This document shows positions 1 to 5,919 of a DNA stretch of 7,675 nt, in pieces (the stretch's first letter is position 1; each line of letters begins with the position of its first letter). The DNA comes from Synergistaceae bacterium. Lineage in GTDB: Bacteria; Synergistota; Synergistia; Synergistales; Aminobacteriaceae. The translations under genes and the position numbers were made by a program. Where the stretch lies: the NCBI GenBank assembly GCA_012523155.1, contig JAAYJB010000237.1:1-7675 (forward strand), in the 5' to 3' direction. Below the pieces are notes generated by a model. That model made no database searches and was not told the DNA's origin. It worked only from the letters and a program-made list of their open reading frames with translations.

Positions 1-247
1 CTATCCGTTCAAAACGTTCGCTTACCCCGGAAGGATTCGTCACATCGAGGAATATTCCCTGTGCACTGCCTCCCTCAGCAGTGATAGCCGCCGCTGTTTT
101 TTCAGCTCCCTCCGTGTTGATGTCAGCGCAGACTACTTTTGCTCCAGCTGCAGCAAGACCGTGCGCGTATCCTTCTCCGAGGCCCCTGGCGGCTCCGGTC
201 ACAACTGCGACCTTCCCGGCCAATGAATATCGTTCAAGAAAATTCAT
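1..247 (-). CDS. Short-chain dehydrogenase/reductase (SDR), N-terminal part, cut by window edge
   Basis: Translating the minus strand from the ATG at 247 gives 82 residues with no stop before the window edge, so only the N-terminal third of a normal ~250-residue SDR is present. The Rossmann glycine motif TGAARGLG is at residues 17-24. The second beta strand ends in an Asp (VVCAD, residue 42), which in classical SDRs usually indicates NAD(H) rather than NADP(H). LDVT at residues 73-76 matches the conserved Asp that contacts the adenine ring. The catalytic Ser, Tyr and Lys lie outside the window, so the substrate cannot be named; gluconate 5-dehydrogenase-like and 3-oxoacyl-ACP reductase-like members share this N-terminus. 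The start is fixed by an AAGGAGG ribosome binding site about 8 nt upstream. It is separated from the oxidoreductase upstream by a terminator and has its own promoter, so it is a distinct unit. Confidence 0.9.
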   Translation of the reverse strand, partial: MNFLERYSLAGKVAVVTGAARGLGEGYAHGLAAAGAKVVCADINTEGAEKTAAAITAEGGSAQGIFLDVTNPSGVSERFERI

Positions 248-342
248 TCCTTATCCTCCTTAAATAATTGTACAAAAGCCTCTTTCGCTTTATTGAAAAA
301 TACTGACAGTAGAATGATGATTCATCTGATTTGCAGTTTAAC

Positions 343-370
343 ATGATAGCATAAGATCGCGGCGATGCAA
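343..370 (-). promoter_or_regulatory. Sigma-70-type extended -10 promoter for the SDR gene
   Basis: On the minus strand, a -35 box TTGCAT (365-370) is followed after 16 bp by the -10 box TATCAT (343-348), which matches the consensus at 5 of 6 positions. It is preceded by TG plus one base, forming an extended -10. It lies between the upstream terminator and the SDR start, giving a 5' leader of roughly 90 nt. This is a pattern match only. Confidence 0.5.
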
Positions 371-401
371 TTCCCTCCTTGTGCATATGACGAAAGAAAA
401 A

Positions 402-433
402 AGAAAAAAATGCAGCCTCCAATGGAGACTGCA
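402..433 (-). terminator. Rho-independent terminator of the tctCBA-oxidoreductase operon
   Basis: Read on the minus strand, TGCAGTCTCC (433-424), loop ATT, then GGAGGCTGCA (420-411) forms a 10-bp stem with one G-U pair. A run of seven T, one C and more T follows (410 downward to about 397). It lies about 115 nt past the oxidoreductase stop and upstream of the SDR promoter, as expected for the end of the operon. Read on the plus strand the wobble becomes a C-A mismatch and there is no T tract, so the direction is clear. Confidence 0.8.
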
Positions 434-547
434 CTGAAACGGGCATGTGTTTTTACAATAGGAGTTTATTGCAGCATGGAACAAGTGGTTGGGCAGGTTT
501 GAACATCACGGTTTCCCGGAAAATTGATGTGTTCGGCCTCTGTCAAG
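434..547. other. Intergenic tail with no recognisable gene
   Basis: This is the 3' untranslated stretch between the oxidoreductase stop and the terminator. Together with 248-433 it makes a 300-nt gap without genes (248-547). Apart from the promoter and terminator listed separately, I see no convincing gene, RNA or repeat. The open frames that cross it on the plus strand continue into antisense of the oxidoreductase and have no credible ribosome binding site. Confidence 0.6.
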
Positions 548-1312
548 TCATTTCTTCTGTTTTTTTCCCACGCATGCCGCGTAGACGGGAAAAAGCTTCT
601 CTCCGTCAATACCAAGAAGACTGCTCAGCCCTTTTTCATCAAAATACCCGATGGCGCAGCAACCACAGCCTATATTTTCGCAGGCGAGGTAAAGGTTCTG
701 GCATGAGTGCCCGCCGTCTTCGAAGACGAATCTGTAGCCCCGCTCCATGTGTCGCCACATGAACCTGTACTCGTCCCCTATCCAGAAAAAGCTTGCGGCC
801 GCCTTTTCTATGAACATCTGGTTTCTGCAGAGCACAGCAATTTTTTCAGCGAAGTCCATGCAGGTATTTTCCGCCTGAAGTTCATGGGATACCGGGAGAT
901 ATGTGTACAGACCCGGCTCAAGCCCCTCTACCCTGGAAATTGCCATGTGCATGTCAAGGGGGTGACGGCCCCCAGCGGATGGAACTGTTCTGTACACTTT
1001 CCTGGAATTGCCTTCCCCTGTAATCTTTTGTATTCCCTGGGTGGACCAGAGAAGCCAGGAAAGATCCTGGAAGGATAGGTATTCCGCTGAATATTCCCTG
1101 ATGCTTCTCCTGTTCTCTATCGCTTCCCTCAGGCTGATCTCCCCCACAGAGATGTCACGGGGGCCTATAAGGGGGATCCTCTTTTTGTCATCCTTCGGTT
1201 CAGGCCCGACAGGCGGCTGCGGAAGGCCTTTTGCCTGGTCGGACTGCTTCGAAAGCATTATTTCCAGGGATGTTTCCCGCAGAAAAAAACGGCCTATATT
1301 GTCAGCTGTCAA
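548..1312 (-). CDS. SagB/ThcOx-type nitroreductase-family FMN oxidoreductase
   Basis: The 254-residue protein belongs to the nitroreductase superfamily, SagB/ThcOx branch, which uses FMN. Visible family marks are the FMN-phosphate-binding motif ENRRSIREYS (residues ~66-75), LSWLLWSTQGI (~83-93), RTVPSAGGRHPL (~107-118), EGLEPGLYTYLP (~129-140), GYRFVFEDGGHSCQNLYLACENIGCG (~192-217), and a C-terminal PVYAACVGKK. The N-terminal stretch ending in GLPQPP resembles what I recall from stand-alone homologues in archaea and anaerobes, which supports the upstream TTG start (1312) over the in-frame ATG at residue 19 (1258). GGAG lies 8 nt before the TTG, whereas the ATG has only a weak site. The TTG start overlaps the tctA stop by 4 nt, so translation is probably coupled. 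No SagC/SagD cyclodehydratase or precursor peptide is in view, so azoline oxidation in a RiPP pathway is not supported. It is more likely a stand-alone redox enzyme of unknown substrate. Confidence 0.88.
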   Translation of the reverse strand: MTADNIGRFFLRETSLEIMLSKQSDQAKGLPQPPVGPEPKDDKKRIPLIGPRDISVGEISLREAIENRRSIREYSAEYLSFQDLSWLLWSTQGIQKITGEGNSRKVYRTVPSAGGRHPLDMHMAISRVEGLEPGLYTYLPVSHELQAENTCMDFAEKIAVLCRNQMFIEKAAASFFWIGDEYRFMWRHMERGYRFVFEDGGHSCQNLYLACENIGCGCCAIGYFDEKGLSSLLGIDGEKLFPVYAACVGKKQKK

Positions 1313-2793
1313 TCCAGTTTCTCCTTTCTCCTGAAGAGGTTCAGGATCGGCCCTCCGAAGAAGACAAAGACAATAAGCAGAATAAGTGTCAGGCAGATAG
1401 GATCGAATATGAATTCTCCAAATCCCCCGTGTGTTTTGATCAGCCCGACCCTGAGATTATTCTCTATCATCGGTCCCAGGATAATGCCCAGGATCATTGG
1501 AGGAAGCGGAATATCCACAAACTCGAAAAAATAGCCCAGGATCCCGAACAGGGTCATAATATAGATGTCGAAGAAGCTGTTCCGTATGGCGTACGACCCG
1601 ATGACAGAAAAGATGAGAACGATCACCATCACTATATTCCTCGGCAGCTTTAATATCGTTCCGAAGATTTTTATCCCCAGCATTCCCACGATTATGAGAA
1701 AAAACTGGGAAATAAGTCCGACAGCAAATATTCCGTGTACAAGGGTCAGGTTCTCCTGGAAAATAAGGGGTCCGGGACGAAGCCCGTACATGAGCATGGC
1801 ACCCAGAACAATAGCAGTGATCGAGTCACCCGGGACACCGAATACAAGGGCCGGTATCCAGGTTCCTCCCAGTGCGGCGTTATTTGCGCTCGTGGGAGCG
1901 ATCACTCCACTGACCGATCCCCTGCCGAACTCCTCAGGGGTGCGTGAAGTCTTTTTCTCCATACCGTAGGCGACCCAGGATGCTATATCGGCACCGGCTC
2001 CCGGAAGGGCGCCTACACAGGTGCCTATGATGGATGCTTTAAGGACCGTGAGCTTGTTTTTCAAAACGATCCTCATTCCTCCCAAAAGCGAAATTTTGCC
2101 GAACTCGGGTATGCTGCTCTGCTTCAGAAGCTTCGGGTCTGCAACGTTCTTCAGTACTTCCGAAAGCCCGAACAGGCCCACCATCGCCGGAATGAATCCC
2201 ACACCTTCGAGCAGTTCCATGTTGCCGCCTGTGAACCGTGGAAGACCCGTGGTCACATCCATGCCTATGGTTGCCACCAGCAGGCCGAGTGCTGCGGAAA
2301 TGATTCCGTTCATTGGTTTCCCTGCGCTCAGTGACGCGCTCATGCTGAGACCGAAAATTCCCAGCCAGAAATACTGGAAATTCGTGAACCGGAGTGCAAA
2401 TTTCGCAAGGGGCGGTGCCACGAGCATAAGGATAAGAACTCCAATGAAGCCCCCAATCGCCGAGCAGAGCAGGTCGAGGGTGAGCGCCTCCATTCCTCTT
2501 CCCTGTTTCGTAAGTTCATATCCGTCGAGGGTCGCCGGCCCCGATGCCGGCGTGCCGGGGATCCTGAGGAGCGTCGCAGGGATGTCGCCGGTGAAAATGG
2601 ACGTGAAGGAAACACCAAGTATCATCGCCATGCCTGCCAGCGGTTCCATGTAGTATGTTACGGGTATGATAAGCGCGACTCCCATGGTTGCCGTCAGGCC
2701 GGGAGTTCCGCCCACGAGGACTCCGAACGCCATTGAAGCCAGCCAGGGAAGAAGGATCCCCGGGCGAAAGACCGAAAGAACCACGTCAATCAA
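1309..2793 (-). CDS. tctA: TctA-family large membrane subunit of a tripartite tricarboxylate transporter
   Basis: The 494 residues are close to the ~500 usual for the family and are almost entirely hydrophobic, with around a dozen membrane segments. Two related halves carry the family signatures. The first half has GTPGLTATMGVAL (~29-41) and GDIPATLLRIPGTPASGPATLDGYEL (~69-94). The second has GALPGAGADIASWVAYG (~261-277) and ANNAALGGTWIPALVFGVPGDS (~303-324). TctA forms the ion-coupled channel that imports the solute delivered by TctC, together with TctB. The start is a TTG at 2793 with GGAGG 8 nt upstream. The first ATG (residue 21) would delete part of the first membrane helix, so TTG is preferred. 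Only 12 nt separate it from tctB, and its ribosome binding site runs into the tctB stop (TAGGAGG), indicating coupling. The substrate cannot be read from the sequence: known TTT systems take citrate, other di- and tricarboxylates, or aromatic acids. Confidence 0.95.
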   Translation of the reverse strand: MIDVVLSVFRPGILLPWLASMAFGVLVGGTPGLTATMGVALIIPVTYYMEPLAGMAMILGVSFTSIFTGDIPATLLRIPGTPASGPATLDGYELTKQGRGMEALTLDLLCSAIGGFIGVLILMLVAPPLAKFALRFTNFQYFWLGIFGLSMSASLSAGKPMNGIISAALGLLVATIGMDVTTGLPRFTGGNMELLEGVGFIPAMVGLFGLSEVLKNVADPKLLKQSSIPEFGKISLLGGMRIVLKNKLTVLKASIIGTCVGALPGAGADIASWVAYGMEKKTSRTPEEFGRGSVSGVIAPTSANNAALGGTWIPALVFGVPGDSITAIVLGAMLMYGLRPGPLIFQENLTLVHGIFAVGLISQFFLIIVGMLGIKIFGTILKLPRNIVMVIVLIFSVIGSYAIRNSFFDIYIMTLFGILGYFFEFVDIPLPPMILGIILGPMIENNLRVGLIKTHGGFGEFIFDPICLTLILLIVFVFFGGPILNLFRRKEKLD

Positions 2794-2808
2794 GAGAATC
2801 GCCTCCTA
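2794..2808 (-). promoter_or_regulatory. Ribosome binding site of tctA overlapping the tctB stop codon
   Basis: On the minus strand the tctB stop and the tctA Shine-Dalgarno are fused as TAGGAGG, followed by 8 nt and the TTG start. This spacing decides the tctA start and suggests that ribosomes finishing tctB re-initiate on tctA. Confidence 0.75.
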
Positions 2809-3270
2809 CCATGGCAGGCCCGACAATCCTGCCGGGAGCTGGATATGAAAGACCTGGCCAAAAATGGATACGATAAAAATGACGGTCAGGGCGGTGACGG
2901 TCAATGCCCGAAAAAAACCTACTTTAAGGCGGACCATGAGCAATACGCCGAAGAGAAGTGTGGCGGCGGCATATCCGAGGTATTCCATGAGCAGAACGTA
3001 CAGAAACAAAAAAAGAATGATGATGACGCTGTTCGATGCGCCCCAGCTCCACCCGGGGATTTTTTCTTCATGAGGCATTCGTGCTCCGGCAGCTATCTGC
3101 TGGATACCAGAAATAATAAGAACAACGGACAGGAGAATAGGAAAAAAGGATGGTCCCGGGGTTTTTTTCCCTGCCGATACAGCTTCGGGAAAAGTCAGGC
3201 TTTCCATGATCACTGCTGTTGAAAGAAGGATAAGGGCTATACCGAAAATAATGACGAGTTTTTTCTTCAT
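2806..3270 (-). CDS. tctB: TctB-family small membrane subunit of the TTT transporter
   Basis: The protein has 154 residues, normal for TctB (about 140-160). Hydrophobic segments lie at about residues 4-24, 44-60, 79-113 (probably two passes or a long hairpin) and 119-140. A soluble loop at ~61-78 is rich in charged residues. The family mark TPGPSFFPILLS (37-48) follows the first helix, and the C-terminus ends with the typical LPAGL (145-149). TctB is required for uptake with TctA, but its exact role is poorly known. ATG at 3270 is preceded by GGAGG with 6 nt spacing. It sits between tctC (71 nt upstream, with a strong hairpin in the gap) and tctA (12 nt downstream). TctB proteins diverge strongly, so position in the operon is part of the evidence. 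Confidence 0.92.
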   Translation of the reverse strand: MKKKLVIIFGIALILLSTAVIMESLTFPEAVSAGKKTPGPSFFPILLSVVLIISGIQQIAAGARMPHEEKIPGWSWGASNSVIIILFLFLYVLLMEYLGYAAATLLFGVLLMVRLKVGFFRALTVTALTVIFIVSIFGQVFHIQLPAGLSGLPW

Positions 3271-3290
3271 GGATGACCTCCGTTTACAGG

Positions 3291-3320
3291 GCGCCCTGCC
3301 GGAGTTTTCCGGCAGGGCGC
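3291..3320 (-). repeat. Perfect GC-rich stem-loop between tctC and tctB
   Basis: Bases 3291-3303 (GCGCCCTGCCGGA) are exactly complementary to 3308-3320, giving a 13-bp perfect stem with a 4-base loop. It lies 21 nt after the tctC stop and 20 nt before the tctB ATG, just upstream of the tctB GGAGG. No T tract follows on either strand, so it does not look like an intrinsic terminator. The likely role, by analogy with hairpins after binding-protein genes in other transporter operons, is to protect the tctC message from 3' decay or cause partial read-through. That would give more binding protein than membrane subunits. Confidence 0.8.
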
Positions 3321-3341
3321 ATCTGCGGCTGTTACATACAG

Positions 3342-4307
3342 TTATTTCTTCAAATAGCCGCCAAGCTCCATCACTGTTTTGAGATCAGTGTCCTGCTGTT
3401 TTGCAAACTCGGCGAACTCCTTCGGCCCGCGGATCATGATTCCAAAGCCGTTCTTGCTCATGAATTCCTTATACTCATCGGAATCGGTAATTTTCTTCAT
3501 TGCATCGTACAGGGTCTGGATGATTTCCGGAGGAGTCCCCTTTGGTACACCGAAACCTCTCCATGTTCCGGCAGACCAGTCGATGTCGTTTTCCTTGAGT
3601 GTCTGCACTTCCGGGAAGGATGGATCTCTCTGGTCAGCCATGACCGCAAGAGCCCTGATATCACCCGCTGCAAGCTGAGCTCCAGCTTCAGGCAGACTGC
3701 ATGTGATAACGTCGACGTGCCCTCCGAGAAGTTCGATTATCGAGGGAGCTGCGCCGGTCGTAGGGATCCAGTCGACTGTGTTGACGGGAATACCGGCCTT
3801 ATCGAGCATGCCTATCCGGGCAAGATCCCAGACACCCCCTGCTGCAGTTCCTGAGAACTTGTATTTTCCGGGGTTGGCCTTGATCGAGGCGAGAAGTTCC
3901 CCTACAGTCTTCCAGGGTGCGTCCTTATTCACCATGACCCCTGCCGAGTCTTGGTTCAGCTGGATCACGTAGTCAAAATCAGCGTAGGTCAGCTGCGTCA
4001 GCCCCATCCAATGCATGGTTGCAAGTTCAAGGGTCACCATGGTGATGGTGTATCCGTCAGGCTTCGAAAAAGCTCCTGCCGAGTGCCCCACTGCTCCGTT
4101 CCCTCCCGTTTTGTTGACCACGGGAAATGGTTTTCCAAGTTCTTTTTCCAGCTGCGAGGCCATAAAGCGGGTCAGACGGTCGGTGCCTCCGCCGGCTCCC
4201 CATGGGCAGACAACGGATACGCTTCTTTCAGGGAATGCTGCGAATGCAGCCGAGGCGAAAAATGCGAGAAGAACAGAAACAGCGAGAATGCGGAGTGTCT
4301 TTTTCAT
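3342..4307 (-). CDS. tctC: TctC/Bug-family periplasmic solute-binding protein of the TTT transporter
   Basis: The 321-residue length is typical for the family. A signal peptide is clear: MKK, a hydrophobic core to about residue 20, and a probable cleavage after AFA (23). There is no lipobox cysteine, so the mature protein should be soluble in the periplasm, implying a Gram-negative-type envelope. The mature N-terminus FPERSVSVVCPWGAGGGTDRL (~25-45) is the family's first ligand-binding segment. NKTGGNGAVG (65-74), PDGYTI (83-88), YKFSGTAAGG (149-158), ELLGGHVDV (192-200) and GDIRALAVM (215-223) are further family marks. Such proteins bind carboxylate groups largely through ordered water, so the ligand is not predictable from motifs. 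ATG at 4307 has AAGGAGAGG upstream. It is the first gene of its operon and is transcribed divergently from rocD. Confidence 0.95.
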   Translation of the reverse strand: MKKTLRILAVSVLLAFFASAAFAAFPERSVSVVCPWGAGGGTDRLTRFMASQLEKELGKPFPVVNKTGGNGAVGHSAGAFSKPDGYTITMVTLELATMHWMGLTQLTYADFDYVIQLNQDSAGVMVNKDAPWKTVGELLASIKANPGKYKFSGTAAGGVWDLARIGMLDKAGIPVNTVDWIPTTGAAPSIIELLGGHVDVITCSLPEAGAQLAAGDIRALAVMADQRDPSFPEVQTLKENDIDWSAGTWRGFGVPKGTPPEIIQTLYDAMKKITDSDEYKEFMSKNGFGIMIRGPKEFAEFAKQQDTDLKTVMELGGYLKK

Positions 4308-4400
4308 TTCAATGATCCTCTCCTTTCAAAACGCTTTAAAAAAACCGCCGGCCCTCGTCTCGTGTACAGCCTCCTTCCCGAGGATAAACTAAAATTACTA

Positions 4401-4420
4401 ATACTTGTTTGTTTAAGTAT
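4401..4420. repeat. Interrupted palindrome, possible operator
   Basis: ATACTT (4401-4406), an 8-base spacer and AAGTAT (4415-4420) form a perfect 6-8-6 inverted repeat. Its right arm is shared with the longer inverted pair at 4413-4421/4492-4500, so the same ATACTT word occurs three times in 100 bp. This is a typical layout for a dimeric regulator, but short AT-rich palindromes also arise by chance. Confidence 0.4.
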
Positions 4421-4500
4421 AGCCAATAGTCACTCTATATGCTACCCCCCGGATGACGATACGGGGAAAACAGACCGGACGCCTTTTTATGTATACTTAA
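4413..4500. repeat. Pair of inverted TATACTTAA sites, candidate divergent -10 boxes or operators
   Basis: TTAAGTATA (4413-4421) and TATACTTAA (4492-4500) are perfect 9-bp inverted copies with 70 bases between them. Each contains TATACT, a 5-of-6 match to the -10 consensus, pointing outward: minus strand 4421-4416 toward tctC and plus strand 4492-4497 toward rocD. Used as -10 boxes they would give leaders of roughly 100 nt for tctC and 130 nt for rocD. The bases at the -35 distance are poor matches. They could equally be operator sites of one regulator controlling both genes. Confidence 0.45.
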
Positions 4501-4536
4501 TTTGAAAAAAGAGAGTTTATAGGCGAGAATATAAAA

Positions 4537-4611
4537 GGATTAGCGTAAATCCAGTAATGAACTGGGTTTTATAAAATAATCTGAGACTAAACCTCAGAGA
4601 AGATCAGTTCA
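4537..4611 (+). promoter_or_regulatory. Foldable 5' leader of rocD with competing stems
   Basis: Four short stems can be drawn: GGATT/AATCC (4537-4541 with 4548-4552), CCAGT/ACTGG (4551-4555 with 4561-4565), TCTGAG/CTCAGA (4580-4585 with 4593-4598) and a longer-range TGAACTG/CAGTTCA (4558-4564 with 4605-4611). The last encloses the third and excludes the second. They lie 25 nt or more before the rocD start. I do not recognise a known riboswitch class or T-box. The stems are short, so function is speculative. Confidence 0.3.
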
Positions 4612-4635
4612 AAAATTCAAGAAAGAGGTGGCAGA

Positions 4636-5859
4636 ATGTCGAGCTACGGATCAGAGCAACTTATGAAAATGGAGCATGAATTCGGCGCCCATAACTATCA
4701 TCCCCTGGAAGTCGTCATTTCCAAGGCTGAAGGGATCTGGGTCGAAGATCCCGAGGGACGCCGGTACATGGACATGCTTTCGGCATATTCGGCTGTGAAC
4801 CAGGGACACCGGCATCCGAAGATCATCAAGGCTCTCAAGGATCAGGCTGATGTCCTTACGCTCACTTCCAGGGCATTCTTCAACGATCAGTGGCCCCTCT
4901 TTGCAAAAAAACTCTCTGATGTGACCGGAAAAGAAATGATACTCCCCATGAATACTGGTGCCGAAGCTGTTGAGACGGCGATCAAGACCATGCGCAAATG
5001 GGGATATCTGGTCAAGGGAGTTGAAAAGGACAAGGCCGAGATCATCGTCTTTGAGAACAACTTCCACGGCAGGACGGTCACCATCATTACCTTCTCCGTC
5101 GACCCCGATGCCCGGGACAACTACGGCCCGTTCACACCAGGTTTTGTGGTCGTTCCCTACGATGACCTCGCGGCAGTGGAAAAAGCGGTCAATAAAAACA
5201 CGGTTGGAATTCTCGTCGAACCCATACAGGGTGAGGCCGGCGTCGTCGTGCCAAGCGACGGATTCCTCAAAGGCCTTGAGACGATCGCCCGCAGGAACAA
5301 CCTCCTTCTTGCGGTGGACGAGATCCAGACTGGCTTCTGCCGCACCGGGAAGACCTTCGCCTTTGAACATGAAGGGATCGACCCCGACATCATCATCATG
5401 GGCAAGGCGCTCGGCGGCGGAGTGATGCCGGTATCGGCCATTGCGGCCAACAAGAACGTTCTCGAAGTGTTCCTTCCCGGGACCCACGGGTCGACCTTCG
5501 GCGGCAACCCCCTCGCATGCGCTGTGGCATCCGCGTCGATAGACGTTCTCATCGAGGAGAAGCTTGCTGAGCGTTCCGCAGAACTTGGTGAATACTTCAT
5601 GGAGGGCATCCGGGCTTTGAAATCCCCCAAGATCAAGCTGGTCAGGGGAAAAGGGCTTCTTATCGGTGTGGTGCTCCACGAGTCCGCAGGGAAGGCACGG
5701 ATCTATACCACTGCCCTCAAGGAGAAAGGACTCCTCTGCAAGGAGACCCACAACTGGATCATCCGGTTCGCTCCCCCGCTGGTCATAACAAAACAGGAGA
5801 TCGACATGGCCCTTGAGAAGATCGCCGAGGTCTTCTGCCCCGTAGAGGCAAAAGCCTAG
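4636..5859 (+). CDS. rocD: Ornithine aminotransferase (ornithine--oxo-acid transaminase)
   Basis: This 407-residue class-III PLP aminotransferase transfers the delta-amino group of L-ornithine to a 2-oxo acid (usually 2-oxoglutarate), giving glutamate-5-semialdehyde and glutamate in the cytoplasm. It tracks Bacillus RocD closely from NYHPL (20-24) through MDMLSAYSAVNQGHRHPKII (45-64), including LTSRAF and KEMILPMNTGAEAVE. Active-site features are NTGAE (106-110, phosphate binding), FHGRT (143-147), EPIQGEAG (195-202; the two Glu match human E230 and E235), VDEIQTG with D228 (pyridine nitrogen), and GKALGGG with the Schiff-base lysine K257. HGSTFGGNPLA (284-294) and IRFAPPL with R377 (carboxylate binding) complete the set. 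The ATG follows an AGAGGTGG ribosome binding site. It stands alone on the plus strand, divergent from tctC and followed by a strong terminator. All key residues are present, so it should be active. In an amino-acid fermenter it would serve arginine/ornithine breakdown or proline formation. Confidence 0.95.
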   Translation: MSSYGSEQLMKMEHEFGAHNYHPLEVVISKAEGIWVEDPEGRRYMDMLSAYSAVNQGHRHPKIIKALKDQADVLTLTSRAFFNDQWPLFAKKLSDVTGKEMILPMNTGAEAVETAIKTMRKWGYLVKGVEKDKAEIIVFENNFHGRTVTIITFSVDPDARDNYGPFTPGFVVVPYDDLAAVEKAVNKNTVGILVEPIQGEAGVVVPSDGFLKGLETIARRNNLLLAVDEIQTGFCRTGKTFAFEHEGIDPDIIIMGKALGGGVMPVSAIAANKNVLEVFLPGTHGSTFGGNPLACAVASASIDVLIEEKLAERSAELGEYFMEGIRALKSPKIKLVRGKGLLIGVVLHESAGKARIYTTALKEKGLLCKETHNWIIRFAPPLVITKQEIDMALEKIAEVFCPVEAKA

Positions 5860-5880
5860 CAAACACAATTTACGGTAAAG

Positions 5881-5919
5881 AAAATGGAATCCCGGGCTAC
5901 CCTGGGATTCCATTTTTTT
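5881..5919 (+). terminator. Strong rho-independent terminator after rocD, possibly bidirectional
   Basis: AAAATGGAATCCC (5881-5893) pairs perfectly with GGGATTCCATTTT (5904-5916). The stem extends inward by one G-U and two G-C pairs around a CTAC loop, and a run of seven T (5913-5919) follows. It begins 21 nt after the rocD stop. On the minus strand the same hairpin is followed by TTTTCTTTA, so it could also stop transcripts of the convergent M29-like gene, which has no other obvious terminator. Confidence 0.9.

Larger units (their letters stand above)
4308..4635. promoter_or_regulatory. Divergent AT-rich control region between tctC and rocD
   Basis: This 328-nt gap holds the 5' ends of two divergent units and no credible gene. 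It is clearly more AT-rich than the flanking coding DNA, apart from a GC-rich patch at about 4441-4483. It contains the TATACTTAA inverted pair, the atactt/aagtat interrupted palindrome and the rocD leader stems described separately. I could not identify a -35/-10 pair with a good -35 in either direction, which would fit activator-dependent promoters, though this is an inference. Confidence 0.6.

Noticed and set aside
445..762. Plus-strand frame beginning in the gap after the oxidoreductase gene.
   Set aside because: It has no ribosome binding site and runs into antisense of a well-supported gene; the Arg/Cys-rich peptide looks non-coding.
2021..2653. Open plus-strand frame of 210 codons antisense to tctA.
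   Set aside because: It is a shadow of the tctA coding frame: the peptide is rich in Ser/Pro/Arg, with no domain and no credible start signal.
3291..3320. Reading the tctC-tctB hairpin as a rho-independent terminator.
   Set aside because: No T tract follows on either strand, and tctB/tctA depend on read-through from tctC.
4447..4466. CCCCG/CGGGG inverted repeat in the divergent region.
   Set aside because: It is a 5-bp stem with a 10-base loop and no T tract, easily explained by chance in a GC-rich patch.
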